Origin: a virus
DNA length: 24,466 nt
IMG/VR virus record: IMGVR_UViG_3300042447_001515
Location: 1-24,466 of that record
Direction: 5' to 3' (one strand)
Shown: piece by piece, positions 1 to 6,682 of the stretch
Position numbering within the stretch: the first letter of the stretch is position 1
Layout of the letters: each line of letters starts with the position of its first letter
The notes under the pieces: model-generated
What the model was told of the DNA's origin: nothing
What the model saw: the letters and a program-made list of their open reading frames with translations, nothing else
Database searches by the model: none
Position numbers and translations under genes: made by a program

Positions 1-348
1 TAAAACCGTTCCATAAAGTTTTCTAGCTAATTTTTTTAGTTCATCATTTTGAACAAGAACTTCTGTTAATTTTATACGTAGCTCTACTGCGTTATTGTGT
101 TCTTCTGTCCCATCTTCTCCAATTATTCTAAGTTGTTCTTCTAGCTTTTGATTAAGAATTCCAACTGGTTCGCAAGCATAACAACAACCCTGAAATCCTT
201 CTAAGATATTTTCTTTTTGTTTTTTAAGAAGTAATCTACCATATCTTTCAATAGCTTCAACCGTATAAGAATCCAATTTTTCTAAACACCCATCCGCAGA
301 AAGACCACTTTCATAGAAAGCGTATTCTTCAAGTTGTTCTTTATCCAT
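1..348 (-). CDS. Hypothetical protein, 3' end beyond window
   Basis: An open frame of 116 codons runs from an ATG at 346-348 off the left edge with no stop, so the C-terminus is missing. The visible protein starts MDKEQLEEYAFYE and is rich in charged helical sequence (residues about 28-115), with a Cys cluster near residues 54-58 (GCCYAC). I do not recognise the family. The upstream gap holds a TTGACA-N16-TAATAT promoter-like sequence whose -10 box ends seven bases before this ATG, which supports this start and suggests an almost leaderless message. It is the last visible gene of the long leftward block. Function unknown; the coding call rests on the unbroken frame, strand consistency and spacing. 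Confidence 0.7.
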   Translation of the reverse strand, partial: MDKEQLEEYAFYESGLSADGCLEKLDSYTVEAIERYGRLLLKKQKENILEGFQGCCYACEPVGILNQKLEEQLRIIGEDGTEEHNNAVELRIKLTEVLVQNDELKKLARKLYGTVL

Positions 349-353
349 ACTTC

Positions 354-383
354 CAATATTAATATATTTTACAACTATGTCAA
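354..383 (-). promoter_or_regulatory. Promoter-like TTGACA-N16-TAATAT
   Basis: On the minus strand TTGACA (378-383) is followed after 16 bases by TAATAT (356-361), extending to TAATATTG (354-361), which is one mismatch from the Bacteroidota TAnnTTTG box. The -10 ends seven bases before the ATG of the edge gene. It overlaps the end of the 91-aa gene. Confidence 0.45.
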
Positions 384-385
384 TA

Positions 386-661
386 TCATTCTTCCCAAGA
401 CCAATTTTTATAATCCCAATGTCTGGAATCATAAATTCTCAGGCCTGCTTCAAATCCCAAAAAATTTAAATTTAAATTCAAGCCGCCATGGTCTTTTGCA
501 ATTGGACAAAAATCTAATTCAAATTGAAAAATGCTGTATCCTGAGTAACACGTTTCAAATTCTACATTTTTGTATTTGGAAAGTTGTTTGTAAAAGGAAA
601 AATACTTTTTAAATTTTTTTCTTGGTTTGCAAAAGTTTCTTATTGAAAAATTAAAATACAT
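386..661 (-). CDS. Hypothetical protein (91 aa)
   Basis: A 91-aa ORF with a basic N-terminal half (KPRKKFKKYF, residues 12-21) and a distinctive C-terminal half: FELDFCPIAKDHGG, LGFEAGLRIYDSRHWD. The block of alternating hydrophobic residues ending in RIYDSRHWD looks like a conserved small beta-rich domain; I have the impression of similar DH-G...RHWD proteins in other phages but cannot name a family. The start is preceded by a weak AAGAG. It lies nine bases downstream of the 128-aa gene in the same direction, so it is probably co-transcribed. No signal peptide or membrane segment. Function unknown. Confidence 0.65.
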   Translation of the reverse strand: MYFNFSIRNFCKPRKKFKKYFSFYKQLSKYKNVEFETCYSGYSIFQFELDFCPIAKDHGGLNLNLNFLGFEAGLRIYDSRHWDYKNWSWEE

Positions 662-670
662 AAATTACTC

Positions 671-1057
671 TTAACTAGTTTGAATTACAATTCTTTGTGT
701 TTTTTCTGAAGAATTATAATCATTGGGATGATTTATCCTCCATTCTATTACATCTTTGGTTTTTTCAAAGATCTCAAAAGCTTTTCTGATATTCATATTT
801 TCTTGCGCATCTGTTAAAATCAATCTTTCTATATAATTTTTAAATTGAATTTTTACTTTTCCTTCTACTAATAAGGATATAAATATAGGATACATATTGG
901 GACTGTGTAATCCTAGCATCAAAACATATTCTTCAACTTTGCTTATAAAGCTTTCGGCATGTTTTATCGAAAATCTTGATGACTGCTGTATTCCAAGCTC
1001 TATACATTGTTTTTCGCTAATTATTTCAATGTCAGGTATTTTAAAGTTAATGTTCAT
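671..1057 (-). CDS. Hypothetical protein (128 aa)
   Basis: A 128-aa, probably mostly helical protein. The first residues (MNINFKIPDIEII) form a short beta-like start, followed by helices rich in Lys, Glu and Ile; the C-terminal tail is polar (NDYNSSEKTQRIVIQTS). No catalytic motif is recognisable. Its ATG overlaps the stop codon of the RNA ligase gene by four bases, a translational-coupling arrangement, and GAGAGA lies just upstream inside the ligase coding sequence. The tight overlap suggests it is made together with the ligase and might act with it, but that is inference from position only. Confidence 0.7.
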   Translation of the reverse strand: MNINFKIPDIEIISEKQCIELGIQQSSRFSIKHAESFISKVEEYVLMLGLHSPNMYPIFISLLVEGKVKIQFKNYIERLILTDAQENMNIRKAFEIFEKTKDVIEWRINHPNDYNSSEKTQRIVIQTS

Positions 1058-2151
1058 GTCTCTCTACCTTGACTTTCATAATTTTGATTTATAAGTTTTG
1101 CCCACTGTTCTTTTGTTATTATTTTACCATCTAAAACAGAAAATACAAATGAGGAATTTTCTTTAAAATTTCCTTTAATCATTAGTGCTTGTTCTTTTCT
1201 GGTTTCCACTTTTCTGATATCATGCACTACTTCTAGAACATGATCAATATATTTTTTTGATTTTTCCCCCGCTTCACAAATTTTTTCCAATTCTTCTTTT
1301 AATTGAAGAGCGATCTCATAATCAAATTCGGTTTCGATTATTTCATAAAATTCTTCATGAGAAGGCATTTCTTTTTCTATGTAGAAATCAATTAAATTTT
1401 TGGTAGAACTGAGTTGTGATTTAACTCGGTGACAAAGTAAATACCATAAAGTTTTCAGCTTAATTCTATTTTGCCCGTTATTGTAAGAAATTACGATACC
1501 CTCTTCGCCTTTCCAATGCTTTATAGTTTCCGAGATCTTAGAAAGATCATTGGTATCTAAGAAATTATAAGTTTGCGGCACAGGAATTGATCCAATCTTT
1601 CTCCATATTTCTAATAAATCAGGAGATGAAACAACGCTCATATCGTTCTTATCAATTGCTCCTAAAAGATAAAATTCTACTTTTCCTGGTCTGATAACAA
1701 TTACATTGTTTGGACTTATAATTTCAAACAACAGGGTTATGTTATTATTTTCTTTTAAAAACTCTACTACTTCTGGATATTGTTGAGGAAGCAGTTCGAA
1801 ATCTTCTGCATTTTTTTGAGTCGCATAGCTTACGGTTCCCCGCGTTCTCATGGAAAATTGTTCATTTACATAATCGCAAATTACCAAAGATCCATCTTTT
1901 TTCTCTTCGCACTTCCAGTCGCTGTAGTATTCTGGATTTGGATAGCAATCAGGCTTCTCTCCATAATTGAAGAACTTAGGCCAACTTCCTGAAAGAACAT
2001 TGCTTTCCTTGTCAAGGATTAAGGAGCGATAAAATAAATTATTTTTATTCCATTTTGCATCTGCTTCTGGAGTTATTAAGTAGCAGTCCAATCCACAAAA
2101 TTTGCTCTCAACTATATTGAATCCTTCTTCTATCGGAAGACTAACTTTCAT
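1054..2151 (-). CDS. T4 Rnl1-like RNA ligase
   Basis: A 365-aa protein close in length to T4 RNA ligase 1 (374 aa), with the nucleotidyltransferase motifs in order: SWPKFFNYGE (56-65, like the KFFN-NE segment of Rnl1), motif I K84-K-D-G-S with Lys84 as the predicted AMP-accepting residue, RTRG (102-105), motif IIIa LFEIISPNN (141-149), motif IV EEGIVIS (216-222) and motif V RIKLKTLWY (229-237). The family joins 5'-phosphate and 3'-hydroxyl RNA ends using ATP; T4 Rnl1 repairs tRNA cleaved by host defence nucleases. The C-terminal 120 residues are helical, as in the Rnl1 specificity domain. It is downstream of its own promoter-like sequence and upstream of a four-base-overlapping unknown gene. 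A metallophosphoesterase and a tRNA gene lie nearby on the same strand. No polynucleotide kinase is visible in the window. Confidence 0.88.
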   Translation of the reverse strand: MKVSLPIEEGFNIVESKFCGLDCYLITPEADAKWNKNNLFYRSLILDKESNVLSGSWPKFFNYGEKPDCYPNPEYYSDWKCEEKKDGSLVICDYVNEQFSMRTRGTVSYATQKNAEDFELLPQQYPEVVEFLKENNNITLLFEIISPNNVIVIRPGKVEFYLLGAIDKNDMSVVSSPDLLEIWRKIGSIPVPQTYNFLDTNDLSKISETIKHWKGEEGIVISYNNGQNRIKLKTLWYLLCHRVKSQLSSTKNLIDFYIEKEMPSHEEFYEIIETEFDYEIALQLKEELEKICEAGEKSKKYIDHVLEVVHDIRKVETRKEQALMIKGNFKENSSFVFSVLDGKIITKEQWAKLINQNYESQGRET

Positions 2152-2155
2152 GAAT

Positions 2156-2186
2156 CAAATGTAATATTTTTTAAAAAGCCCGTCAA
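2156..2186 (-). promoter_or_regulatory. Promoter TTGACG-N17-TACATTTG before RNA ligase
   Basis: Minus-strand TTGACG (2181-2186) is followed after 17 bases by TACATT (2158-2163), reading on as TACATTTG (2156-2163), an exact match to the Bacteroidota -7 box TAnnTTTG. The -10 hexamer ends six bases before the ATG at 2151, so the transcript should start at or next to the start codon. The rest of the 2152-2229 gap is AT-rich and shows nothing else. Confidence 0.6.
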
Positions 2187-2229
2187 GAAAATAAAAAGCC
2201 GCAAAAATGATCATAATAAAAATTAATTT

Positions 2230-2448
2230 TTATTTATTAGATTTTTTATGGTTTCTCCATTTGCTTCTGTGTTTTATTACCCAGTCAACGAGGGCGGCGC
2301 TGTAGCCAATATCATAACCCCTTTTTTCGCTCTCCAGCCATTTGTGTCTTAATACTTCTTCTCTTTCTTCTAGAAATTCTTTATAGATAGAAGAATTGAT
2401 ATAAAAATCTTGAGTTGTTGATAGAGTATTCATTATCGCGCTTATCAC
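2230..2448 (-). CDS. Small conserved-looking protein with GTG start (72 aa)
   Basis: A 72-aa ORF with a dense charged pattern EEREEVLRHKWLESEKRGYDIGY followed by ALVDWVIKHRSKWRNHKK. This 'ERE-L-HKW-ESEK-G-DIG-A--DW--KHR--WR' pattern looks like a compact conserved helical domain; I cannot name it. I chose the GTG at 2446-2448 because GGAG lies eight bases upstream and it overlaps the lipoprotein stop codon, a typical coupled start. The in-frame ATG at 2433 has no such signal. The strongly basic C-terminus (HRSKWRNHKKSNK) could bind nucleic acid, but this is only a guess. Confidence 0.7.
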   Translation of the reverse strand: MISAIMNTLSTTQDFYINSSIYKEFLEEREEVLRHKWLESEKRGYDIGYSAALVDWVIKHRSKWRNHKKSNK

Positions 2449-2822
2449 TGCAAGAACTCCGCAAAAATAACATCTCTATCTTCGTATCTAACTTTAACTG
2501 CTTCTTTTGCAATTCCCATTGGATCATATTTAAAAGCCCGAATTTTATAGCTTCCCCAAAAATCGTATGTCCACATTTGATTTTTTCCAATCGGGTACAT
2601 GTAAACTACTATCGCGTGACCTTTTTTAATATTTGTTTTTTTATCGATCCAGCTATAAACAACAACTTCGGACCAAACGTTGTATTTTTTAAGACCTTCT
2701 CTAAACGCAATCGCGGTAGGTAGGCAGGCATTTTTCTGATTTTCCATCCAGGATTCTGAATTGGAAGGAGTTGCGCAAGCTGTTAAAAAACAAGCAATTA
2801 AAATTAATAAAATACGTTTCAT
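2445..2822 (-). CDS. Predicted lipoprotein with papain-like (Cys-His-Asp) domain
   Basis: Starting at the ATG at 2822 gives a 125-aa protein with a textbook lipoprotein signal: MKR, a hydrophobic run LLILIACF, then lipobox L13-T-A-C16. Mature Cys16 should be acylated, placing the protein in the host envelope. The rest fits a small papain/transglutaminase-like fold: C33-LPTAIAF at the start of a helix, a strand (VVVYSWID), GH69-AIVVY, and YD87-FWG, giving a plausible Cys33-His69-Asp87 triad in family order. A GTG six codons upstream would also be in frame but spoils the signal peptide. It is 18 bases downstream of the phosphoesterase gene. A phage-made surface lipoprotein suggests superinfection exclusion or envelope modification; that role is inference. 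Confidence 0.75.
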   Translation of the reverse strand: MKRILLILIACFLTACATPSNSESWMENQKNACLPTAIAFREGLKKYNVWSEVVVYSWIDKKTNIKKGHAIVVYMYPIGKNQMWTYDFWGSYKIRAFKYDPMGIAKEAVKVRYEDRDVIFAEFLQ

Positions 2823-2840
2823 GTATATAATAATATACAC

Positions 2841-3545
2841 TTACATTGACCACAATTCGTTAATGTTTAGAAGTTTGTGAATGCACCCATTCACCTCTTC
2901 AGTCCAAGAACTATGGAAATGACCATATAGATGAAGTTTTGGTTTGCATAGTTTAAAAATTTCGTCCATTTTTGCTCTTTCATTACTAAGATCTCCTATA
3001 AGATAGGCATCTTCTAGCGCCCAACCATAAACCATTTCGTTAAATTGTTGAGGAAAACACCAAGACGGAGCAGTATGGGTTACTAGAATATCTACTTCTT
3101 TGCATTTGTCTCTATCTAATTTAACAGCTTCATCCGTCCAATAAGAAACACCTTCTTTACGAGAGGTTCTGTCAATAGAAACAGCGCCACCAATAAATTG
3201 AATTTTTTTACCATTGTATTCAGCCACTGTATAATCTTCAATCAATTCAAAGTTACTTAAGGAAACCCTGTTAGCGTCTATAAAGTAAAATGGATCTGAA
3301 TGATTTCCGCGTATACTCAAATATTCTATATTGTATTTTTTAAAACGATTATTTAAAAGTTGAAATTGTCTTAGCTGTTTTTCTTTTGAAAGAAATCCTT
3401 CGCCGCCATCTCCAACGCAAACAATATAGCAATTTTCAATATTCTTATCTTTTATAATTTCAAATAATAATCCCCAAGATCCATGGTGATCTCCTAAAAA
3501 TAATAAAGGTTTGTTTTTATTCAGGCACTTGATATTAGCATCCAT
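2841..3545 (-). CDS. Calcineurin-like metallophosphoesterase
   Basis: A 234-aa protein (from the ATG at 3545) with all metal-binding motifs of the calcineurin-like phosphoesterase superfamily in order: GD19-HH21-G, GD46-GG, GN81-H82, TH157-T and GH209-F-H211. Such enzymes hydrolyse phosphomono- or diesters (nucleotides, cyclic nucleotides, RNA or protein phosphate) with two metal ions; the substrate cannot be read from sequence. No signal peptide, so cytoplasmic. The first in-frame ATG is at 3560, extending the protein by five residues (MGAKK); I prefer 3545 because a G-rich stretch lies just upstream and the overlap with the previous gene drops to 11 bases. It is close to the RNA ligase gene, so an end-healing role is conceivable but unproven. 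Confidence 0.85.
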   Translation of the reverse strand: MDANIKCLNKNKPLLFLGDHHGSWGLLFEIIKDKNIENCYIVCVGDGGEGFLSKEKQLRQFQLLNNRFKKYNIEYLSIRGNHSDPFYFIDANRVSLSNFELIEDYTVAEYNGKKIQFIGGAVSIDRTSRKEGVSYWTDEAVKLDRDKCKEVDILVTHTAPSWCFPQQFNEMVYGWALEDAYLIGDLSNERAKMDEIFKLCKPKLHLYGHFHSSWTEEVNGCIHKLLNINELWSM

Positions 3546-3822
3546 CTTCTTCGCCCCCATTGGGTAGATATAGTCTATATTCTCTTATTTCTTTTTCCAA
3601 TATTTCTTTCAGCTTCAATAATGCGCTATCATAAGAATCACATTCTTCCTCAATATCGCCCAAAATATATCCCCGATGTTGAACATTGTATTTAGGAGGT
3701 TGACCATAGCTCCATTTGGTTTCAATATACCAATGGCAGTCTCTATTTTTATGATGAGAATGTCCAATTAATGTATTCCATTCGTAGGATAATTTTGTAA
3801 TATCTTCTATGATTTCTTTCAT
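3535..3822 (-). CDS. Hypothetical protein (95 aa)
   Basis: A 95-aa protein rich in aromatic and His residues: LIGHSHHKNRDCHWYIETKW in the first half, then a tyrosine-rich beta segment (YGQPPKYNVQHRGYILGD) and an acidic helix. Good Shine-Dalgarno GGAG sits just upstream of the ATG (GGAGAGACA then ATG), one of the few clear ones in this window. It overlaps the 218-aa gene upstream by four bases and the phosphoesterase downstream by 11, so the three form a translationally coupled set. The His/Cys cluster near residues 20-30 could bind a metal. I do not recognise the family. Confidence 0.75.
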   Translation of the reverse strand: MKEIIEDITKLSYEWNTLIGHSHHKNRDCHWYIETKWSYGQPPKYNVQHRGYILGDIEEECDSYDSALLKLKEILEKEIREYRLYLPNGGEEDGC

Positions 3823-4475
3823 TGTCTCTCCATTTTGTAAGGTTTTTCTACAACAACATAATAAGCTCCCGCGATTTCTTCTAATTTTGTAACACTTCCG
3901 TTTGGAAGAGGATTCTTTTTAAAAGATTTATTGACAATTTCCCACGCCTTTGTAAAATCTTTAGCTTTCATAGCCTTGTCCATAGAATCTTGATATCTTT
4001 GGGGGATCTTAAATTCTTTCTGTGGTCTCCAATATTTCGTTTCTGAAGGCATGCCAATCGGATTAATAACTTTAGGAATTGGTACTTCAGAATATTGCAT
4101 TGCACCATCTCCACTAACATCCGCAATGGTTCTAAAACCATCATTTCGTTGATAATGTAAATATTCCTCAATGACTTTTTTAATCTCCCAAGCGGCAGTT
4201 CCGTCTTTCATTTGCTCGCAACCAACACCATAACATGAGTTTGGGATTGTGCAAATATCTTCATTTCTAAATGCCAATGTTCTAACAACGCTTTCAATTA
4301 CATGAGTGTCAATATAATTTAGGCAAGCCTTATCAGCAAAGGCAGTGGACATAGCCATTGCAACTTGACCAGAGCGAAGTCGACTATAAACTTCAAGAGC
4401 CGTTGTTAAGGTCGCTAAATGCCTCTCGTCAAACTGTATTGATACTTTTTTAGATTCTATTTTTTTATTTTTCAT
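3819..4475 (-). CDS. Hypothetical protein (218 aa)
   Basis: A 218-aa protein. The frame is open for another 47 codons upstream, but that part overlaps the 116-aa gene and has shadow-like composition; the ATG at 4473-4475, four bases after the upstream stop, is the natural start. The N-terminal region (KVSIQFDERHLATLTTALEVYSRLRSGQ) reads as a strand followed by a long amphipathic helix. A central Cys-containing segment (ICTIPNSCYGVGCEQ, residues about 73-88) could be a metal site. The C-terminal third (YQDSMDKAMKAKDFTKAWEIVNKSFKK) looks helical and repeat-like. No enzyme motif is recognised. It overlaps the 95-aa gene downstream by four bases. Confidence 0.75.
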   Translation of the reverse strand: MKNKKIESKKVSIQFDERHLATLTTALEVYSRLRSGQVAMAMSTAFADKACLNYIDTHVIESVVRTLAFRNEDICTIPNSCYGVGCEQMKDGTAAWEIKKVIEEYLHYQRNDGFRTIADVSGDGAMQYSEVPIPKVINPIGMPSETKYWRPQKEFKIPQRYQDSMDKAMKAKDFTKAWEIVNKSFKKNPLPNGSVTKLEEIAGAYYVVVEKPYKMERQ

Positions 4476-4479
4476 GTAG

Positions 4480-4830
4480 TCAATGCTCGGTTGCGCAACT
4501 GATATTAAATCCACCGGTCCTAGAATAACTCTCGTCTTCTTCGCCAAGTTCGTACCAAGTATGCGAACCGTCCATAGCCGAATTTCCAAATTCTGTCCAT
4601 TTAACGTTTTGTCCAAGCTTGCTCAACCTATCTTGAGTTTCGTAAGCCAATTCTTCCGAAGGGCTATCAAATTCAAGATTTAAATTGCCAATATAGTCCA
4701 AAAATTCTTCTTGGCTGTCTCCCGTGTATGGATTTTCTTCTAGATTGCGAAAATCGTTTGGATCTAGCTCGATGATTTCGCTTGTCATGTATACTGTCAT
4801 GTTTTCGCGTTTACGGATTTTATATGTCAT
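4480..4830 (-). CDS. Hypothetical acidic protein (116 aa)
   Basis: A 116-aa acidic protein (IIELDPNDFRNLEENPYTGDSQEEF, then WYELGEEDESYSRTGGFN). No membrane segment or known motif. Its first ATG (4828-4830) lies nine bases after the -10 box of a TTGACA promoter-like sequence, so the start is near the predicted transcript start; an alternative ATG lies ten codons further in. It heads a run of four tightly packed genes ending with the phosphoesterase. Strong acidity and small size are common in phage early proteins that mimic DNA or bind host enzymes, but nothing specific supports that here. Confidence 0.7.
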   Translation of the reverse strand: MTYKIRKRENMTVYMTSEIIELDPNDFRNLEENPYTGDSQEEFLDYIGNLNLEFDSPSEELAYETQDRLSKLGQNVKWTEFGNSAMDGSHTWYELGEEDESYSRTGGFNISCATEH

Positions 4831-4839
4831 AGGTATATA

Positions 4840-4868
4840 TCTATAATTTATTTTTTTATAGATGTCAA
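4840..4868 (-). promoter_or_regulatory. Promoter TTGACA-N17-TATAGA
   Basis: Minus-strand TTGACA (4863-4868), 17-base spacer, TATAGA (4840-4845), in the gap between the tRNA gene and the 116-aa gene. The -35 box is a perfect consensus match. The -10 ends nine bases before the ATG at 4830. Confidence 0.55.
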
Positions 4869-4880
4869 TATAATTTTAAA

Positions 4881-4954
4881 TGGTGCGAAATGAGAGAATC
4901 GAACTCTCGACCGAAGTTTGGAAAACTCCTGTTTTGCCACTAAACTAATTTCGC
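4881..4954 (-). tRNA. tRNA-Gly(UCC)
   Basis: The minus strand folds into a complete cloverleaf: a perfect 7-bp acceptor stem (GCGAAAT with ATTTCGC, 4948-4954 and 4885-4891), D-stem GTTT/AAAC, anticodon stem GGAGT/ACTTC with loop TTTCCAA giving anticodon UCC (reads GGA and GGG), a short variable loop, and T-arm GAGAG-TTCGATT-CTCTC. A discriminator A73 and an encoded CCA (4881-4883) follow. An encoded CCA end and placement between small genes are typical of phage tRNAs, which supplement codons common in AT-rich phage genes. The A73 discriminator differs from the U73 usual for proteobacterial and Bacillus tRNA-Gly. The 4955-5023 gap upstream holds a small inverted repeat (TGGTT/AACCA, 4959-4975) but no TTGAC promoter. 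Confidence 0.95.
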
Positions 4955-5023
4955 CTGCTGGTTGAAAATAAACCATTATCTATGTCTAATCGAGTCTAGC
5001 AATTAAAATATTAAAAATAAATA

Positions 5024-5209
5024 CTACAAAACTGACTCAAAATCGCGGATTAGTTTATTGGCATCTTCCTCTAGGTCATTTAAGCCAATTAGCAATTCTT
5101 TCGCCCTCTTCTTGTCTTCAAAGAAGTGATCCAGGGTCTGGTCTTTCATCTCTCTTATTTGAGACAAAATTCCAGAAACTTCAACAATATGAGACATGGT
5201 TGATTCCAT
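5024..5209 (-). CDS. Small helical hypothetical protein (61 aa)
   Basis: A 61-aa protein that is almost entirely charged heptad-like helix (IVEVSGILSQIREMKDQTLDHFFEDKKRAKELL...), suggesting a coiled coil or small helical bundle. I chose the ATG at 5207-5209 because a strong GGAGG lies 11 bases upstream, overlapping the end of the macrodomain-like gene; the longer frame would begin with TTG inside that gene. An in-frame ATG also exists at 5197. No family recognised. It is the last protein gene before the tRNA. Confidence 0.7.
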   Translation of the reverse strand: MESTMSHIVEVSGILSQIREMKDQTLDHFFEDKKRAKELLIGLNDLEEDANKLIRDFESVL

Positions 5210-5217
5210 TTTTAAAA

Positions 5218-5607
5218 TTACCTCCAGCAAAAAATTACATTGTCGTACTTTCCCAGTTTTATTTCCAGATTGTGTCTAATAACAGTTTCCCAAATCCTAA
5301 ATTTGTTAGCCAAGCCGCCGCCGAGTTGAGAAATATAAAAAGTTTTATCTTTATTATTTTTAATTGTGAAATTTAATTTATTAAGCTCCTCAAAGAATAC
5401 TGGAGCATATTCTTCGGGCTTGTAAAAGGAACTTTCATTATTGTCTGGAAATTTTTTAGTGATAAACCCATAAGCTCTATCGTGATACCTCAATGCAGCA
5501 GCGCCACCGTTTCCAAATCTCTGTAAATTGTCCCCGAAAACAAAGATGGCATTTGCATTCTCGTCCAGAAAGCTTTCCGTGATGAATAAATTGTTATAAT
5601 CAGCCAT
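5218..5607 (-). CDS. Macrodomain-like phage protein (VFGDN family)
   Basis: A 129-aa protein starting MADYNNLFITESF. Key segments are FVFGDNLQRFGNGGAAALR (22-40), YGFITKKFPDNN (46-57), FYKPEEY (61-67) and YISQLGGGLANKF (91-103), ending at a strand NVIFCW. I recognise this as a family common in phages and bacteria, resembling macrodomains in the glycine-rich GDN..GGAAA loop and the later GGG loop, which would fit a nucleotide or ADP-ribose pocket. Biochemical function is not established as far as I know. The frame is open 46 codons further upstream but overlaps the neighbouring gene and is lysine-rich shadow sequence; the ATG at 5605-5607 lies four bases after that gene's stop. ADP-ribose binding or NAD-related counter-defence is an inference. 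Confidence 0.8.
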   Translation of the reverse strand: MADYNNLFITESFLDENANAIFVFGDNLQRFGNGGAAALRYHDRAYGFITKKFPDNNESSFYKPEEYAPVFFEELNKLNFTIKNNKDKTFYISQLGGGLANKFRIWETVIRHNLEIKLGKYDNVIFCWR

Positions 5608-5611
5608 GAAC

Positions 5612-5851
5612 TTAAATATCCATATCTTGGTCCTCTTTAGCTGCTCTAAACTTTTTATTTTTATTTTGACGACGAGCCTTTTCTTGCTGCTTTTGTTCTT
5701 CGGAAAACACTCCGAGAATATCTTCGCGCCACGTTCTATTTGCATCTTTGTTGGAAATTGACGGCCCCCCTTTAACTGACTTTTTCTTTAGAGCCGTTCT
5801 GATTTCGTCCATAATTGGAGACTTTAGCGATGTCCAGGTTGCAATATACAT
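5612..5851 (-). CDS. Small basic hypothetical protein (79 aa)
   Basis: A 79-aa protein with a hydrophobic start (MYIATWTSLKSPIMDEIRTALKKK), a Gly/Pro/Ser linker, and a highly charged basic tail (EEQKQQEKARRQNKNKKFRAAK). The composition suggests a nucleic-acid or partner-binding peptide with a disordered end. No Shine-Dalgarno; an internal ATG (5812) is an alternative start. It lies 24 bases after the gene upstream and four bases before the macrodomain-like gene. Family not recognised; called coding because it fills the gap between two convincing genes in the same direction. Confidence 0.6.
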   Translation of the reverse strand: MYIATWTSLKSPIMDEIRTALKKKSVKGGPSISNKDANRTWREDILGVFSEEQKQQEKARRQNKNKKFRAAKEDQDMDI

Positions 5852-5875
5852 ATGATTTTAATTTAATTATTTTTT

Positions 5876-6682
5876 TTATTCTGTGGAATATTTCTTTTTT
5901 AATCTCTGAATAAGGGAAAACACGATTTTATTTGGAATATCAGAAACACTATTCCATTGAGATGCTTCGTCCACCCCCTCTTTGATCAGGGCGGTTTTAA
6001 TTTTTTCAAAAGTAATCCCAGTTTTATCCATTGTTTCTTTTAGGACGTTTGATGGGTGAGTGGATGAAATTGCTGGACTCTCTTCGGTTGGTGTGGATAC
6101 AACTCCGTTTTTAGAATCGCCCATTTCATCGCTTCCAACAATATTGATTCTCAAGAAATTTCTTACCGCCCTAACAAACGCTCGATTTTCAGCAATTGCC
6201 ATAAGGAAATCTTTGGCGAAGCTCTTGGTATTATCTAGATGCGCGTCAGCAAGAGACTCAGATTCGACTTCCATAAAATTAGTTTCATAGTTAGAGAGCC
6301 ACTTAATCTTGCAAGAAACTGCAACGTAACTATTGGAGCAGGAATGAACTTTATATTCCAATTTGGTATAGCCCCTGATATTTGCAAGATCTTTAATTCC
6401 GCCAAGTAAAATGAGAAGTTGAGAGTCTTCTAGTTCGTCTACCTTAAGAGACGATTGATGAGTGCCGTCTGGAAATTTAGCAAGATTGGCAACAAGATAT
6501 TTTGAATCTATCATTTTGCGCCAATCTACGAATCCGTCAAGGGTAAATACATGAGCCTTGTCATTTAGCAAGCCGTTGCTGTCTCTTGACGCAAGTTTAT
6601 TTGCGACTTGCGCTACCTCGACCTCAGTTTGTGACTGGGCGATATTTTCAGATTCGTTGTTTTGTTGTTTAATTTTTGGCAT
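5876..6682 (-). CDS. Hypothetical protein, possible ssDNA-annealing/recombination protein
   Basis: A 268-aa protein from the ATG at 6682 (MPKIKQQN); 13 extra codons upstream would overlap the glycosyltransferase gene and are ignored. Residues 1-35 look disordered. The core has strands (LEYKVHSCSNSYVAVSCKIKW, then TNFMEVESESLADAH) followed by a helix with AENRAFVRAVRNFLRI. A strand-rich core followed by a helix of the form A-x-R-A-x-x-R-A-x-R-x-x-L is characteristic of single-strand annealing proteins of the Rad52/RecT/Erf type. A Ser/Thr/Pro linker (residues about 195-215) leads to a small C-terminal helical domain (TFEKIKTALIKEGVDEASQW). The assignment is a weak resemblance and could be wrong. 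It sits downstream of replication and glycosyltransferase genes. Confidence 0.6.
   Translation of the reverse strand: MPKIKQQNNESENIAQSQTEVEVAQVANKLASRDSNGLLNDKAHVFTLDGFVDWRKMIDSKYLVANLAKFPDGTHQSSLKVDELEDSQLLILLGGIKDLANIRGYTKLEYKVHSCSNSYVAVSCKIKWLSNYETNFMEVESESLADAHLDNTKSFAKDFLMAIAENRAFVRAVRNFLRINIVGSDEMGDSKNGVVSTPTEESPAISSTHPSNVLKETMDKTGITFEKIKTALIKEGVDEASQWNSVSDIPNKIVFSLIQRLKKKYSTE

Noticed and set aside
334-612. Plus-strand open frames over the leftward genes (for example 334-612, 6841-7185, 14970-15257).
   Set aside because: They lie opposite genes with clear protein features and have low-complexity, shadow-like composition.
2823-2838. Inverted repeat gtatat-aata-atatac before the lipoprotein gene.
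   Set aside because: Pure A/T arms with little stability and overlap with the leader; no T-run follows, so neither terminator nor clear operator.
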